A DNA stretch of 64,000 nt from NCBI RefSeq assembly GCF_017301735.1, contig NZ_CP071090.1:2656001-2720000 (forward strand). The letters run 5' to 3'. Positions 1-7,850 of this stretch are shown piece by piece. Below the pieces are notes generated by a model. That model was given only the letters and a program-made list of their open reading frames with translations. It had not been told where the DNA came from and ran no database searches. Position numbers and translations under genes: made by a program. The first letter of the stretch is position 1; every line of letters begins with the position of its first letter. The DNA is from Pyxidicoccus parkwaysis. GTDB lineage: Bacteria; Myxococcota; Myxococcia; Myxococcales; Myxococcaceae.

Positions 1-598
1 GGTCCTGCCCGAGCCAGTGCTTGCGTCCGGCCTCGGTGTCCTCTGCTTCGAGGAGCTGGTTGAAGACCTCGGCCACGTCCGCGTACTGCGCATCCGGTGT
101 GGGGAGGGCACTGCCCTGGAGCCGCGCGGCGTACGCCTGGCCCAGCTCGCGCGCGAGGCTCCCCAGCGTCCGGTGATCCACCGAGAGCGCGGGCAGGTGG
201 ATGGCGAGCAGGTGCCGATGCGGAGCGAGCCGGGCGAGCCGGAACACGGGCCCGGGCCGTGCGTCGAGCTGCGCCTCCAGCTCCTCCTCGGAGGTGCTGC
301 TCCCATCGAGCAGCTCGAGCACGGTGGCGGGGACCTCGCGAGGCACCTGGACGGCGGTGCCTGTCCCGGGCAGGAGGAGGTACTCCGTCCGCAGCACCTC
401 GTGGCGCGAGAGGACGTCCGTCGCGGCCTGGGTGAGGCGCGGCACGTCCAGCGCTCCTTCGAGCAGGAGGACACAACGGGGGCGCCAGGCCTCGCCCGGC
501 TCCGCTTGTTGGAGGGACCAGAGGTGCCGTTGCTGGGGCGAGAGCCGGAATCCGGAGGGGGGCGGCATGGCGTGCAGTTCCTCGGGGTGGTCGTTCAT
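1..598 (-). CDS. NRPS, N-terminal condensation domain (partial, cut by left window edge)
   Basis: The minus strand opens at the ATG at 598 and stays open to base 1, giving 199 residues of a longer protein. The reading frame (seen by translating the strand) has the start of a condensation domain: FRLSPQQRHLW near residue 16, then an RHEVLRTEY-type motif near residue 69. Condensation domains join an upstream acyl or aminoacyl chain to the next amino acid in nonribosomal peptide synthesis. The catalytic HHxxxDG motif is not canonical: the equivalent stretch reads HLPALSVDH, so the second His and the Gly are absent. The start overlaps the stop of the dioxygenase gene by 4 bases (ATGA), implying translational coupling and one operon with the FAAL gene upstream. 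The rest of the protein, presumably an adenylation domain and a carrier, lies outside the window. Confidence 0.85.
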   Translation of the reverse strand, partial: MNDHPEELHAMPPPSGFRLSPQQRHLWSLQQAEPGEAWRPRCVLLLEGALDVPRLTQAATDVLSRHEVLRTEYLLLPGTGTAVQVPREVPATVLELLDGSSTSEEELEAQLDARPGPVFRLARLAPHRHLLAIHLPALSVDHRTLGSLARELGQAYAARLQGSALPTPDAQYADVAEVFNQLLEAEDTEAGRKHWLGQD

Positions 599-1647
599 CC
601 CGGCTCCGTTCGAGGGACGTCGTCCCAGGAGAAGGGATGGGCGAGGGCGGCCAGGACCCGGCGCGGGCCGACGAAAGGCGCGCGGCCGTGCGCGGCCAGC
701 AGGTTGTCGACGAGGAGCACGTCTCCTTCCCGCCAGGGGAAGCTCACCGTCTCCTCGTGGTACGCGGCGCGCAGTTGCTCGAGCACGTGGGGCTCGATGG
801 GCGAGCCATCACCGTAATAGGTGTTGTTGGGAAGCGACTCCTCACCGAGCTCCGCGCGCAGTGCCGCGCCGACCTCGGATGGGAGTGTCGAGACGTGGAA
901 GAACGTGGCGTGGTTGAACCACACGGGCTCGCCGGTGACGGGGTGCCTGCCCGCGGCGCGGCGGCGCTGCCGGGTCTTCAGGTGCTGGCCGTCCTTCCAT
1001 TCGAACTCGATGCCACTGCGGCGGCAGTAGTCCTCCACGGCCGCCCTGTCCTCTGTCTGGAAGGCGGTGCGCCAGGAGAGGCCGAACCGGTCGTCGAAGT
1101 TGCGGACGTACAGGTAGCCCTGCTCCTCGAAGCGGGCGCGCACGGAGGCCGGGAGTCGCTGGTAGATGCGGCGTGTGTCGGCGAGGGGCGTCTGTCCGCC
1201 CTCGCGCGCGGCCGTGACGCAGCAGAAGACGAGCCGCAGCGGGAAGGTCAGATTGTAGGACTGCTCGTTGTGCAAGAAGATGGGCTCGCTCGGAGGGTGG
1301 TCCGTCGAGGTGTAGATGTGGCCTCGCACCACGGAGCGCGGTGACGAGCGCTCTTCGTAGGCGAGCGGCTCTCCGGCGATGGCGCGGGTGACGGGCTCCA
1401 GGGCCTCGGCGGAGCGGATGTCGAAGCCGCGGAAGAGCAGGGCACCGTGGGCGTGGAGGCGGGCCTCGAGGAGCTCCTGGTGGCTTCGGGCCCACTCGGC
1501 CAGGATGACCTCCGGGAGCGCGGGCTTGACGACCAGCGGCAGACGCGAGCCGGGTTGAAGCTCCTCGAAGTGGACCGCGTCCGCTCCGGATGCGCCGAGC
1601 TCCCTCCTGCGGAGGGGCGGCAGTGGCTTCCTGCTCTTGGGCTCCAT
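595..1647 (-). CDS. TauD/TfdA-family Fe(II)/2-oxoglutarate dioxygenase (SyrP-like)
   Basis: This 350-residue protein belongs to the TauD/TfdA family. These enzymes hydroxylate unactivated carbons using Fe(II), oxygen and 2-oxoglutarate; SyrP-like members hydroxylate NRPS-bound amino acids. The iron-binding facial triad is visible as H126-x-E128 (LHNEQSYN, Glu in place of the commoner Asp) and a distal His near 320 (LAAHGRAPF), followed by the Arg expected to hold 2-oxoglutarate. The start chosen is the ATG at 1647, 8 bases after the FAAL-ACP-C gene ends; longer in-frame starts would run into that gene. The stop overlaps the next NRPS gene by 4 bases. Its position between two NRPS genes argues for beta-hydroxylation of a building block or of the peptide. 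The exact substrate cannot be read from sequence. Confidence 0.88.
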   Translation of the reverse strand: MEPKSRKPLPPLRRRELGASGADAVHFEELQPGSRLPLVVKPALPEVILAEWARSHQELLEARLHAHGALLFRGFDIRSAEALEPVTRAIAGEPLAYEERSSPRSVVRGHIYTSTDHPPSEPIFLHNEQSYNLTFPLRLVFCCVTAAREGGQTPLADTRRIYQRLPASVRARFEEQGYLYVRNFDDRFGLSWRTAFQTEDRAAVEDYCRRSGIEFEWKDGQHLKTRQRRRAAGRHPVTGEPVWFNHATFFHVSTLPSEVGAALRAELGEESLPNNTYYGDGSPIEPHVLEQLRAAYHEETVSFPWREGDVLLVDNLLAAHGRAPFVGPRRVLAALAHPFSWDDVPRTEPG

Positions 1648-1654
1648 GTGCGTG

Positions 1655-4600
1655 CTATCCCTCGCTCTTGCGGCGGATGTTCCGGAACTTCTCGGCCCGT
1701 GCTCCGCGGAGCGCCTCGGCCTGGGTCTGCTTCCGCTCCCGGTCGAGCCCGGCGAGCGTGTCCCGGAGCTCCTCCAGTGTTGCGTCCGGCCGTCCGGTGG
1801 CGGCGGTGAGCAGGGCCTCGAAATCGCCCGCCAGCCGGGAGATGGCCGCGGCGTCGAAGAGCGCCGTGCTGTAGCGGAGCGCGCCTCCCAGGTGGCCCGA
1901 GGACTCGGAGAGGATGACCGACAGGTCGAAGGGCGAGCCCCCATCATCCACCGGGAGCTGGCGCGAGGAGAGCCCGGGCAGGGCGAGCTCGGGCAGGGGC
2001 GCGTTCTCCAGGACGAACATCATCTGGAAGAGCGGGTTGTAGCGCGCGTCTCTCGGGGGCCGCACGGCCTCGACCAGCGCGTCGAAGGGCAGCTCGGAGT
2101 GCGCGTAGGCCCCGAGCGCCACCTCCTTCACGCGCGCGAGCAGTTGCCGGAACGTCGGGTTGCCCGACAGTCCGACGCGGAGCACGAGCTGGTTGACGAA
2201 CAGGCCGATGAGCCCCTGCGTCCTGGGGTGGTGCCGGTTGGCGATGTCCGTGCCCACCACGAGGTCCGTGCGTCCCGTGCGGGCGTGGAGCACCACCAGG
2301 AACGCGGAGAGCAGCGTCATGAAGGGCGTGGCGCCCTCGGCCCGGCCGAGCGCCGCGAGCGCCGCGGTGGACTCCGGGGAGAACGAGAGCGGGTGCCACG
2401 CGCCTCGCAGCGAGGGCGTCGCGGGCCGGGGATGGGCCTCCGGCAGCTCGAGCACGGGCGGGGCGCCAGCGAGCTGGGACCTCCACCACGCCGCCTCGGA
2501 CTCCCGCAGCCCCTGCTCCAGGCGGCGCCGCTGCCACGCCGCGTAGTCCGCGTACTGGAGGGGAAGCTCGGGCAGCGCGGAGGGCCTGCCCTCGCGCAGG
2601 GCCGTGTACAGGGCCCCCAGCTCGCGGACGAGCACTCCCATGGACCAGCCGTCCGTGACGAGGTGGTGCAGCGTGAGCACCAGCAGGTGCCGGTCTCCGG
2701 CGAGCTTCAGCAGCCGGGCCCGGACGAGCGGACCGTGCTCGAGGTCGAAGGGGCGCCGCACCTCCTCGGTGAGGAGCCGCCGGGAGACCGGCTCGCGCTC
2801 CACTTCGGGGAGGGTGGACAGGTCGGTGAGGGCGCCGTTCCAGGAGAGGAGCGAGTCCGGGACGTCCCGCGCGGGAGTGATGCGCTGCACGCGCGAGCCG
2901 GCCACGGTGGGGAAGGAGGCCCGCAGGGCCTCGTGCCGGCGGAGGACGGTGGCGAGACTTCGCCCGAGCAGCTCCACGTCGAGCGCGCCCTCGAGCAACA
3001 CCGCCGCGGGGATGTTGTACGCGGAGCTCGCCGGGGCGAGCTGCTCCAGGAAGAGGAGCCGCTCCTGCGCATGTGAGAGGGGGACGGTGTCGCCGTGGGG
3101 GACGGGCTTGAGCGGCGGCGCCGACGGGGCGGGGGCGTGGAGCGCCTCGAGCACCCGGGCCGTGAGCTCGCGCAGGCTGACGCCGTCGAGCAGGTGCGCG
3201 ATGGGGAGGCTGACGCCCAGGTCCTCCTCGAGCAGGGCGTTGAGCTCCACGGAATGGATGGAGTCGAGCCCGAACGCGGTGAGGGGACGGGACTCGTCGA
3301 GCGCCGCTTCCGGGACGGAGAGCCGCCGCGCGAGGTGGGCGCGCAAGGACGCTTCCAGCACGCGCGGGCGCTCCGCCTCCGGGTGTGCCAGGAGTGCCGC
3401 CCGCGTGAGGCGCGGAAGCTCGGGGGCGGGCTGCCGCGCGGGCTCACTGCTCGCGAGCGTGCTCCGGGCGATGACCTCGAGCCCATCCGAGAGGTACAGC
3501 TCCCGGCAGGCGCGGCGCTGAATCTTCCCGCTCGAGGTCTTCGGGATGCTGCCCTGGGAGATGAGCACCACCTCGTAGGGGGAGACCTCGTGGTGCGAAG
3601 CCACGGCCTCGCGGAGCGAGTCGAGGAGCGCCTGGGGCTCGAAGGGTTGCGAGCGCGAAGCCTCCAGGACGAGCACGAGCCGCTCCTCGCCGGCCACGTC
3701 CACGGAGAAGGCGGCGGAGCAGCCGGGGCGCAGGGCGGGGTGGAGGGACTCGGCGGTCTGCTCGAGGTCCTGCGGGTAGAGGTTGCGCCCGCGCAGGATG
3801 ATGAGATCCTTGATGCGACCGGAGACGAAGAGCTCGCCGCCGACGAGGAAGCCGAGGTCTCCGGTGCGCAGCCAGGGGCCCTCGCCGGTGTCGCTCCTGT
3901 GGGCCTGGAAGGTCCGCGCAGTCTCCTCGGGCTTGTCCCAGTAGCCCTGGGCGACGCTCGGGCCCCGGAACCAGATTTCACCCGTGCGGCCCTCGGGCAG
4001 GGGCATGGCCGAGGCGGTGTCGGCGATGAGCAGCTCATGGCCCGGCACCGCAAAGCCGCACCCCACGAGGGCGCGCGAATCGCTGGGGCCTCGCGCGGAG
4101 ACAGGCGACTCGAGCGCCTCGCCGCGCTCCAGCGCCTCGCGCTGGAAATGGCGCACGGTGGGGGCCGTGGCCTTCCGCCCGGTGGTGACGCACAGGGTGC
4201 CTTCGGCCAGCCCGTAGCAACCGAAGAAGGCCTCCGGGCGGAAGCCGCTCGGAGCGAAGGCCTGGGCGAAGCGCTCGAGGGTCTCCGCGCGGATGGGCTC
4301 GGCCCCGGTGAAGGCGAGCTCCCACGTGCTCAAATCGAGCGCGGCGCGTTGCTCGGGCGGCGTCTTCCGGACGCACAAGTCGTAGGCGAAGTTGGGCCCG
4401 CCGGAGAACCGGGCGCGGTAGCGGGAGATGGCCTCGAGCCAGCGCGCGGGGCGCTGCAGGAAGTCGAGCGGCGACAGGAGGACGATGGACAGCTGCCCGT
4501 AGAGGGGCTGGAGGATGCCGCCGATGAGCCCCATGTCGTGGTACGGGGGCAGCCAGCTCACAGCGCGGCTCCGGGGCGGGCTCCCGAAGGTCTGCTGGAT

Positions 4601-5179
4601 GGCGGTGGAGTTGCGCAGCAGGTTGCCGTGCGTGAGGACGACTCCGCGAGGCGAGCCCGTGGAGCCGGAGGTGTACTGGAGGAAGGCGAGCGACTGGGAG
4701 TTGAAGCCAGGCTCCTTCCAGGCCGAGGCGGCGTCCCCGGGCACCTCGTCACTGGCGAGCCAGGTGAGGGAAGCGAGCCGGGGTGCCTGCTCGGCCATCC
4801 AGCCGGCCATGGCGTGGATGGCGGAGGTGGTGAGCACGAAGCGCGCGCGAGCGTCGGCGATGAGGGCCTCGAGCCGCGGCAGGGTGCGCTGGAGGCGGGA
4901 CGGTTCGGGCGGGTAGGCGGGGACGGCGACGGCGCCCGCGTAGAGGCACCCGAAGAAGGCGGTGATGTACTCGAGACCGGGCGGGTGGAGGAGCAGCACG
5001 CGCTCGCCGCGAGCCCCCCGCTCCTGGAGCAGCGCGCCAATGGCCCTCGCCTGCCGGTCGAGCTCCGCGCAGGTGAGCCGGGCCTCCTGCGTCTCACCAT
5101 CCAGCAGGAAGGTGTAGAGGACCTCCTCCGGTGCGCTGGCGGCGCGCTGACGGGCCAGGTCGATGAGGGTGTCGCTCAT
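1655..5179 (-). CDS. Fatty acyl-AMP ligase / acyl carrier protein / condensation domain fusion (lipopeptide starter module)
   Basis: This 1174-residue protein starts lipopeptide assembly. Residues about 1-590 are a FAAL-type adenylating domain: the phosphate-binding loop YTSGSTGSPRG begins at Y169, there is a PPYHDMGLIGG motif, and SSGKIQRR marks the C-terminal lysine. Residues about 625-700 are a carrier domain with the phosphopantetheine serine at S640 (GLDSIHS). Residues about 725-1165 are a condensation domain with a canonical H838-H839-LVTD-G844 motif. FAALs activate a free fatty acid as acyl-AMP and load it on the carrier; the condensation domain would then acylate the first amino acid. 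The start at 5179 follows the palindromic divergent spacer; upstream in-frame codons lie inside that spacer or in the opposite gene. It is the first gene of the leftward operon. Confidence 0.92.
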   Translation of the reverse strand: MSDTLIDLARQRAASAPEEVLYTFLLDGETQEARLTCAELDRQARAIGALLQERGARGERVLLLHPPGLEYITAFFGCLYAGAVAVPAYPPEPSRLQRTLPRLEALIADARARFVLTTSAIHAMAGWMAEQAPRLASLTWLASDEVPGDAASAWKEPGFNSQSLAFLQYTSGSTGSPRGVVLTHGNLLRNSTAIQQTFGSPPRSRAVSWLPPYHDMGLIGGILQPLYGQLSIVLLSPLDFLQRPARWLEAISRYRARFSGGPNFAYDLCVRKTPPEQRAALDLSTWELAFTGAEPIRAETLERFAQAFAPSGFRPEAFFGCYGLAEGTLCVTTGRKATAPTVRHFQREALERGEALESPVSARGPSDSRALVGCGFAVPGHELLIADTASAMPLPEGRTGEIWFRGPSVAQGYWDKPEETARTFQAHRSDTGEGPWLRTGDLGFLVGGELFVSGRIKDLIILRGRNLYPQDLEQTAESLHPALRPGCSAAFSVDVAGEERLVLVLEASRSQPFEPQALLDSLREAVASHHEVSPYEVVLISQGSIPKTSSGKIQRRACRELYLSDGLEVIARSTLASSEPARQPAPELPRLTRAALLAHPEAERPRVLEASLRAHLARRLSVPEAALDESRPLTAFGLDSIHSVELNALLEEDLGVSLPIAHLLDGVSLRELTARVLEALHAPAPSAPPLKPVPHGDTVPLSHAQERLLFLEQLAPASSAYNIPAAVLLEGALDVELLGRSLATVLRRHEALRASFPTVAGSRVQRITPARDVPDSLLSWNGALTDLSTLPEVEREPVSRRLLTEEVRRPFDLEHGPLVRARLLKLAGDRHLLVLTLHHLVTDGWSMGVLVRELGALYTALREGRPSALPELPLQYADYAAWQRRRLEQGLRESEAAWWRSQLAGAPPVLELPEAHPRPATPSLRGAWHPLSFSPESTAALAALGRAEGATPFMTLLSAFLVVLHARTGRTDLVVGTDIANRHHPRTQGLIGLFVNQLVLRVGLSGNPTFRQLLARVKEVALGAYAHSELPFDALVEAVRPPRDARYNPLFQMMFVLENAPLPELALPGLSSRQLPVDDGGSPFDLSVILSESSGHLGGALRYSTALFDAAAISRLAGDFEALLTAATGRPDATLEELRDTLAGLDRERKQTQAEALRGARAEKFRNIRRKSEG

Positions 5180-5202
5180 GCGCCCGGAAGGTAGTCCGAA
5201 GT

Positions 5203-5222
5203 TGAATGTGATGTCATATTCA
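5203..5222. promoter_or_regulatory. AT-rich palindrome in divergent promoter region (operator candidate)
   Basis: The 49-bp gap between the FAAL gene (start 5179, leftward) and the glycosyltransferase gene (start 5229, rightward) contains TGAATgTGAtgTCAtATTCA. It is symmetrical except for the two central bases and one base in each half (pattern TGAATnTGAnnTCAnATTCA). It is strikingly A+T-rich against its surroundings and lies where both promoters must sit. An operator for a dimeric regulator is the natural reading. No regulator gene is visible in the window. Confidence 0.5.
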
Positions 5223-5228
5223 TGCGCC

Positions 5229-6482
5229 ATGCGCATCACGCTCATCACGTTCGGCACGGAGGGAGACGTCCGGCCTTTGGTGGCGCTGGCCGAGGGCCTC
5301 GCCCGGGCGGGACACACTCCGGTGCTGGTGGCCGACCCGACGTTCGCGCCGCTCACCGAGGGGCGCGGCATCGTCTTCAAGCCCCTCTCCGGTGACATTC
5401 GCGCCACCACGGCCAGCTCGGAGATGGAGGCGCTCTTCACCCGGGGCCTCAACCCGGCGGAGCTCTCGCGCATGATGGCGCGCCTCGCCATCGACCACTC
5501 GGAGTCGTGGGCCGAGCAGTTCCTCGCCGCGGCCCGGGGCAGCGACGCCATCATCGCGATGGGCCTGGGGTACTTCATCGGCCTGTCCATCGCGGAGAAG
5601 CTGGGCATTCCCGCCATCGGCGCGGGCCTGCAGCCCGTGTCCCCCACCGGCCGGTTCCCGCCTCCGCTCATTCCTCCACCCCGGCGCCCACTGCCAGGGG
5701 TGGTCAACCACGCGCTGCATGTCGCGATGCGGCAACTCGTCTGGCTCGGCTTCCGCCGCATGGTCAACCAGGCGCGCCGAAACGTGCTGGGACTGGAGCC
5801 CTGGTCGCTCGTCCATCCCGGCCACGTCATGTTGAAGCGCCGCTGGCCGGTCATCTACGGCTACTCGCCCGTGGTCGTCCCGCAGCCGTCGGACTGGCCC
5901 GACATCATCAAGGTCACCGGCTACTGGTTCCTGGACGGAGCAGGGAGCTGGAAGCCGCCGGCGGCGCTGCTCGACTTCCTCGATGCCGGGCCCGCGCCCG
6001 TGTACGTCGGCTTCGGCAGCATGGGCGGCTTCGACCCGGTGGAGACGAGCCGGCTCGTCGTCCGAGCGCTGAACGGCCGGCGCGCGGTGCTGGCGGCGGG
6101 CTGGGGGGCGCTGGACCGGAGTGCTCTCCCCGACACCGTGCACTTCCTGGACTCGGCGCCGCACGACTGGCTCTTCCCCCGGATGTCCGCCGTCGTGCAC
6201 CACGGTGGCGCGGGGACCACGGCCGCGGCGCTCCGCGCGGGCGTGCCCATGGTCACCGTGCCATTCCTGGGTGACCAACCCTTCTGGGGCTGGCGCATGG
6301 AGCTGCTCGGCGCGGCGCCGGCCCCGATTCCGCGCAAGCAGCTCACGGCGGAGAACCTCGCCTCGGCGATTGCCGCCACGGACCGGCCCGGGCTGCGCGA
6401 GCGGGCGGAGCAACTCGGCGGACTCATTCGCGCCGAGGACGGCGTGTCCCGGGCGGTGCGCGTCATCGAGGGCGTGCGATGA
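5229..6482 (+). CDS. GT1-family glycosyltransferase (sterol-glucosyltransferase/UGT-like)
   Basis: This 417-residue protein begins MRITLITFGTEGDVRP, the hallmark N-terminus of GT-B fold family 1 glycosyltransferases related to sterol 3-beta-glucosyltransferases and macrolide/glycopeptide glycosyltransferases. The C-terminal nucleotide-sugar site is present: VYVGFGSM near residue 258, then HHGGAGTTAAALRAGVP and GDQPFWG. These enzymes move a sugar from a nucleotide donor to a hydroxyl on a lipid or natural product. The start at 5229 is chosen because the similarity begins exactly there. The stop overlaps the P450 start by 4 bases, so the two are probably co-translated. Divergence from the FAAL operon with a 49-bp shared spacer suggests it glycosylates that product. 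A lipid acceptor is the alternative. Confidence 0.88.
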   Translation: MRITLITFGTEGDVRPLVALAEGLARAGHTPVLVADPTFAPLTEGRGIVFKPLSGDIRATTASSEMEALFTRGLNPAELSRMMARLAIDHSESWAEQFLAAARGSDAIIAMGLGYFIGLSIAEKLGIPAIGAGLQPVSPTGRFPPPLIPPPRRPLPGVVNHALHVAMRQLVWLGFRRMVNQARRNVLGLEPWSLVHPGHVMLKRRWPVIYGYSPVVVPQPSDWPDIIKVTGYWFLDGAGSWKPPAALLDFLDAGPAPVYVGFGSMGGFDPVETSRLVVRALNGRRAVLAAGWGALDRSALPDTVHFLDSAPHDWLFPRMSAVVHHGGAGTTAAALRAGVPMVTVPFLGDQPFWGWRMELLGAAPAPIPRKQLTAENLASAIAATDRPGLRERAEQLGGLIRAEDGVSRAVRVIEGVR

Positions 6483-7843
6483 GCGCCGCGCGAGAGGCAC
6501 CGGGCCCGAAGGGCCACTGGTTCTGGGGCAGCCTGCGCGAGCGGCGGAAGGAATCGCTCCACTTCTTCCTCCGGATGCACCGCGAGCACGGCCGCGTGGC
6601 GCAGTGGCGGATGGGGCCCGTCAACCGAGTGATTTCCCTGGTGGACCCGGAGCACGTGCGGCACGTCCTGGTGGAGCACGTGGGCCGGTACACGAAGGGC
6701 TTTGGGGGAAAGCGGCTGAGCGCCATGCTCGGCAACGGGCTGCTGACCAGCGAGGGAGACTTCTGGAAGCGGCAGCGGCGGCTGGCCCAGCCCGCGTTCC
6801 ACCGCGAGCGGCTGGTGCCGATGGTGCGGGTGATGGAGGAGGAAGGCCGGCGCATGCTGGAGCGCTGGCGGGAGCGTCCAGACTCTTCCGCGCCGCTGGA
6901 CCTGGCGGAGGAGATGGCGAGGACGACGCTCTCCATCGCCAGCCGGGCGCTCTTCTCCACGCAGGTGATTGGCGAGGCGGGCCGCGTCCTGCCGGCGCTC
7001 ACGGTGGCGCAGCAGGAGGTGAACGGGCGCGTCCTCGCGCTGCTGCCGCTTCCGCTCGCGCTTCCGACTCCGGGCAACCGCGCCTTCCTGCGGGCGCGCC
7101 GGACGCTCGACGCCGTCGTCTTCGACATCATCGCCCGGCGCCGCCGGGGAGAGACGACCGGGCAGGACCTGCTGGCGATGCTGATGGAGGCCCGCGACGC
7201 GGACACGGGCGAGGGCATGACGGACGCCCAGCTCCGCGACGAGCTGATGACGCTCTTCATCGCCGGGTATGAGACCACCGCCAACGCGCTGGCCTGGACC
7301 TGGTCCCTGCTGTCCCAGCACCCGGAGGTGGAGGAGCGGGCGCGCGCGGAGGTGGCCCGGGTGCTCGGCGAGCGGGTGCCCGAAGCCGAGGACATCCCCC
7401 GGCTGCGCTACCTCTCGCAGGTCCTCGAGGAGAGCATGCGCCTGCACCCTCCCGCCTGGGTGCTGGTGCGGCAGGCACTGGAGGACGACGTGCTGGACGG
7501 CTTTCGCATCCCCGCCGACCCACGCCTCATCGTGGCCATCTCACCGTGGACCATCCACCGCCAGCCGGACCTCTGGCCGGACCCGGAGCGATTCGATCCG
7601 GACCGCTTCACACCGGAGCGCGCGGCGGGGCGGCCCCGCCTGGCCTACCTGCCCTTCGGCGCGGGACAGCGCCTGTGCATCGGCACCCACTTCGCCATGA
7701 TGGAGATGGTGCTCCTGCTCGCGCAGGTGCTCCGGCGCTACCGCCTCCGGCGCGTGCCGGGCACGAAGGAGGAGCAGGAGCCCCTGGTGGCGCTCCGCCC
7801 CAGGGGAGGAGTGCCCATGTACCTGGAGCCCCTCGACGCCTGA
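6479..7843 (+). CDS. Cytochrome P450 monooxygenase
   Basis: This 454-residue cytosolic P450 has every signature motif. The I-helix oxygen-binding motif is A262-GYETT, the K-helix motif is E318-SM-R321, and the heme loop FGAGQRLCIG has the axial ligand Cys400. No N-terminal membrane anchor is seen. The closest style is the CYP102/CYP110-like bacterial fatty-acid or natural-product hydroxylases, but the substrate cannot be assigned. It overlaps the glycosyltransferase by 4 bases (ATGA). The pair could add a hydroxyl and then a sugar to the lipopeptide made by the divergent NRPS genes. A redox partner is not encoded nearby. Confidence 0.95.
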   Translation: MSAAREAPGPKGHWFWGSLRERRKESLHFFLRMHREHGRVAQWRMGPVNRVISLVDPEHVRHVLVEHVGRYTKGFGGKRLSAMLGNGLLTSEGDFWKRQRRLAQPAFHRERLVPMVRVMEEEGRRMLERWRERPDSSAPLDLAEEMARTTLSIASRALFSTQVIGEAGRVLPALTVAQQEVNGRVLALLPLPLALPTPGNRAFLRARRTLDAVVFDIIARRRRGETTGQDLLAMLMEARDADTGEGMTDAQLRDELMTLFIAGYETTANALAWTWSLLSQHPEVEERARAEVARVLGERVPEAEDIPRLRYLSQVLEESMRLHPPAWVLVRQALEDDVLDGFRIPADPRLIVAISPWTIHRQPDLWPDPERFDPDRFTPERAAGRPRLAYLPFGAGQRLCIGTHFAMMEMVLLLAQVLRRYRLRRVPGTKEEQEPLVALRPRGGVPMYLEPLDA

Positions 7844-7850
7844 GCGGCCG

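Noticed and set aside
17-817. Long plus-strand open frame across the left edge
   Set aside because: It is antisense to the NRPS condensation domain and the dioxygenase, whose frames show clear family motifs. High G+C produces such shadow frames throughout.
2604-3521. Plus-strand open frames opposite the FAAL-ACP-C gene
   Set aside because: Ser/Arg-rich composition typical of antisense shadows; the minus strand has the real adenylation, carrier and condensation motifs.
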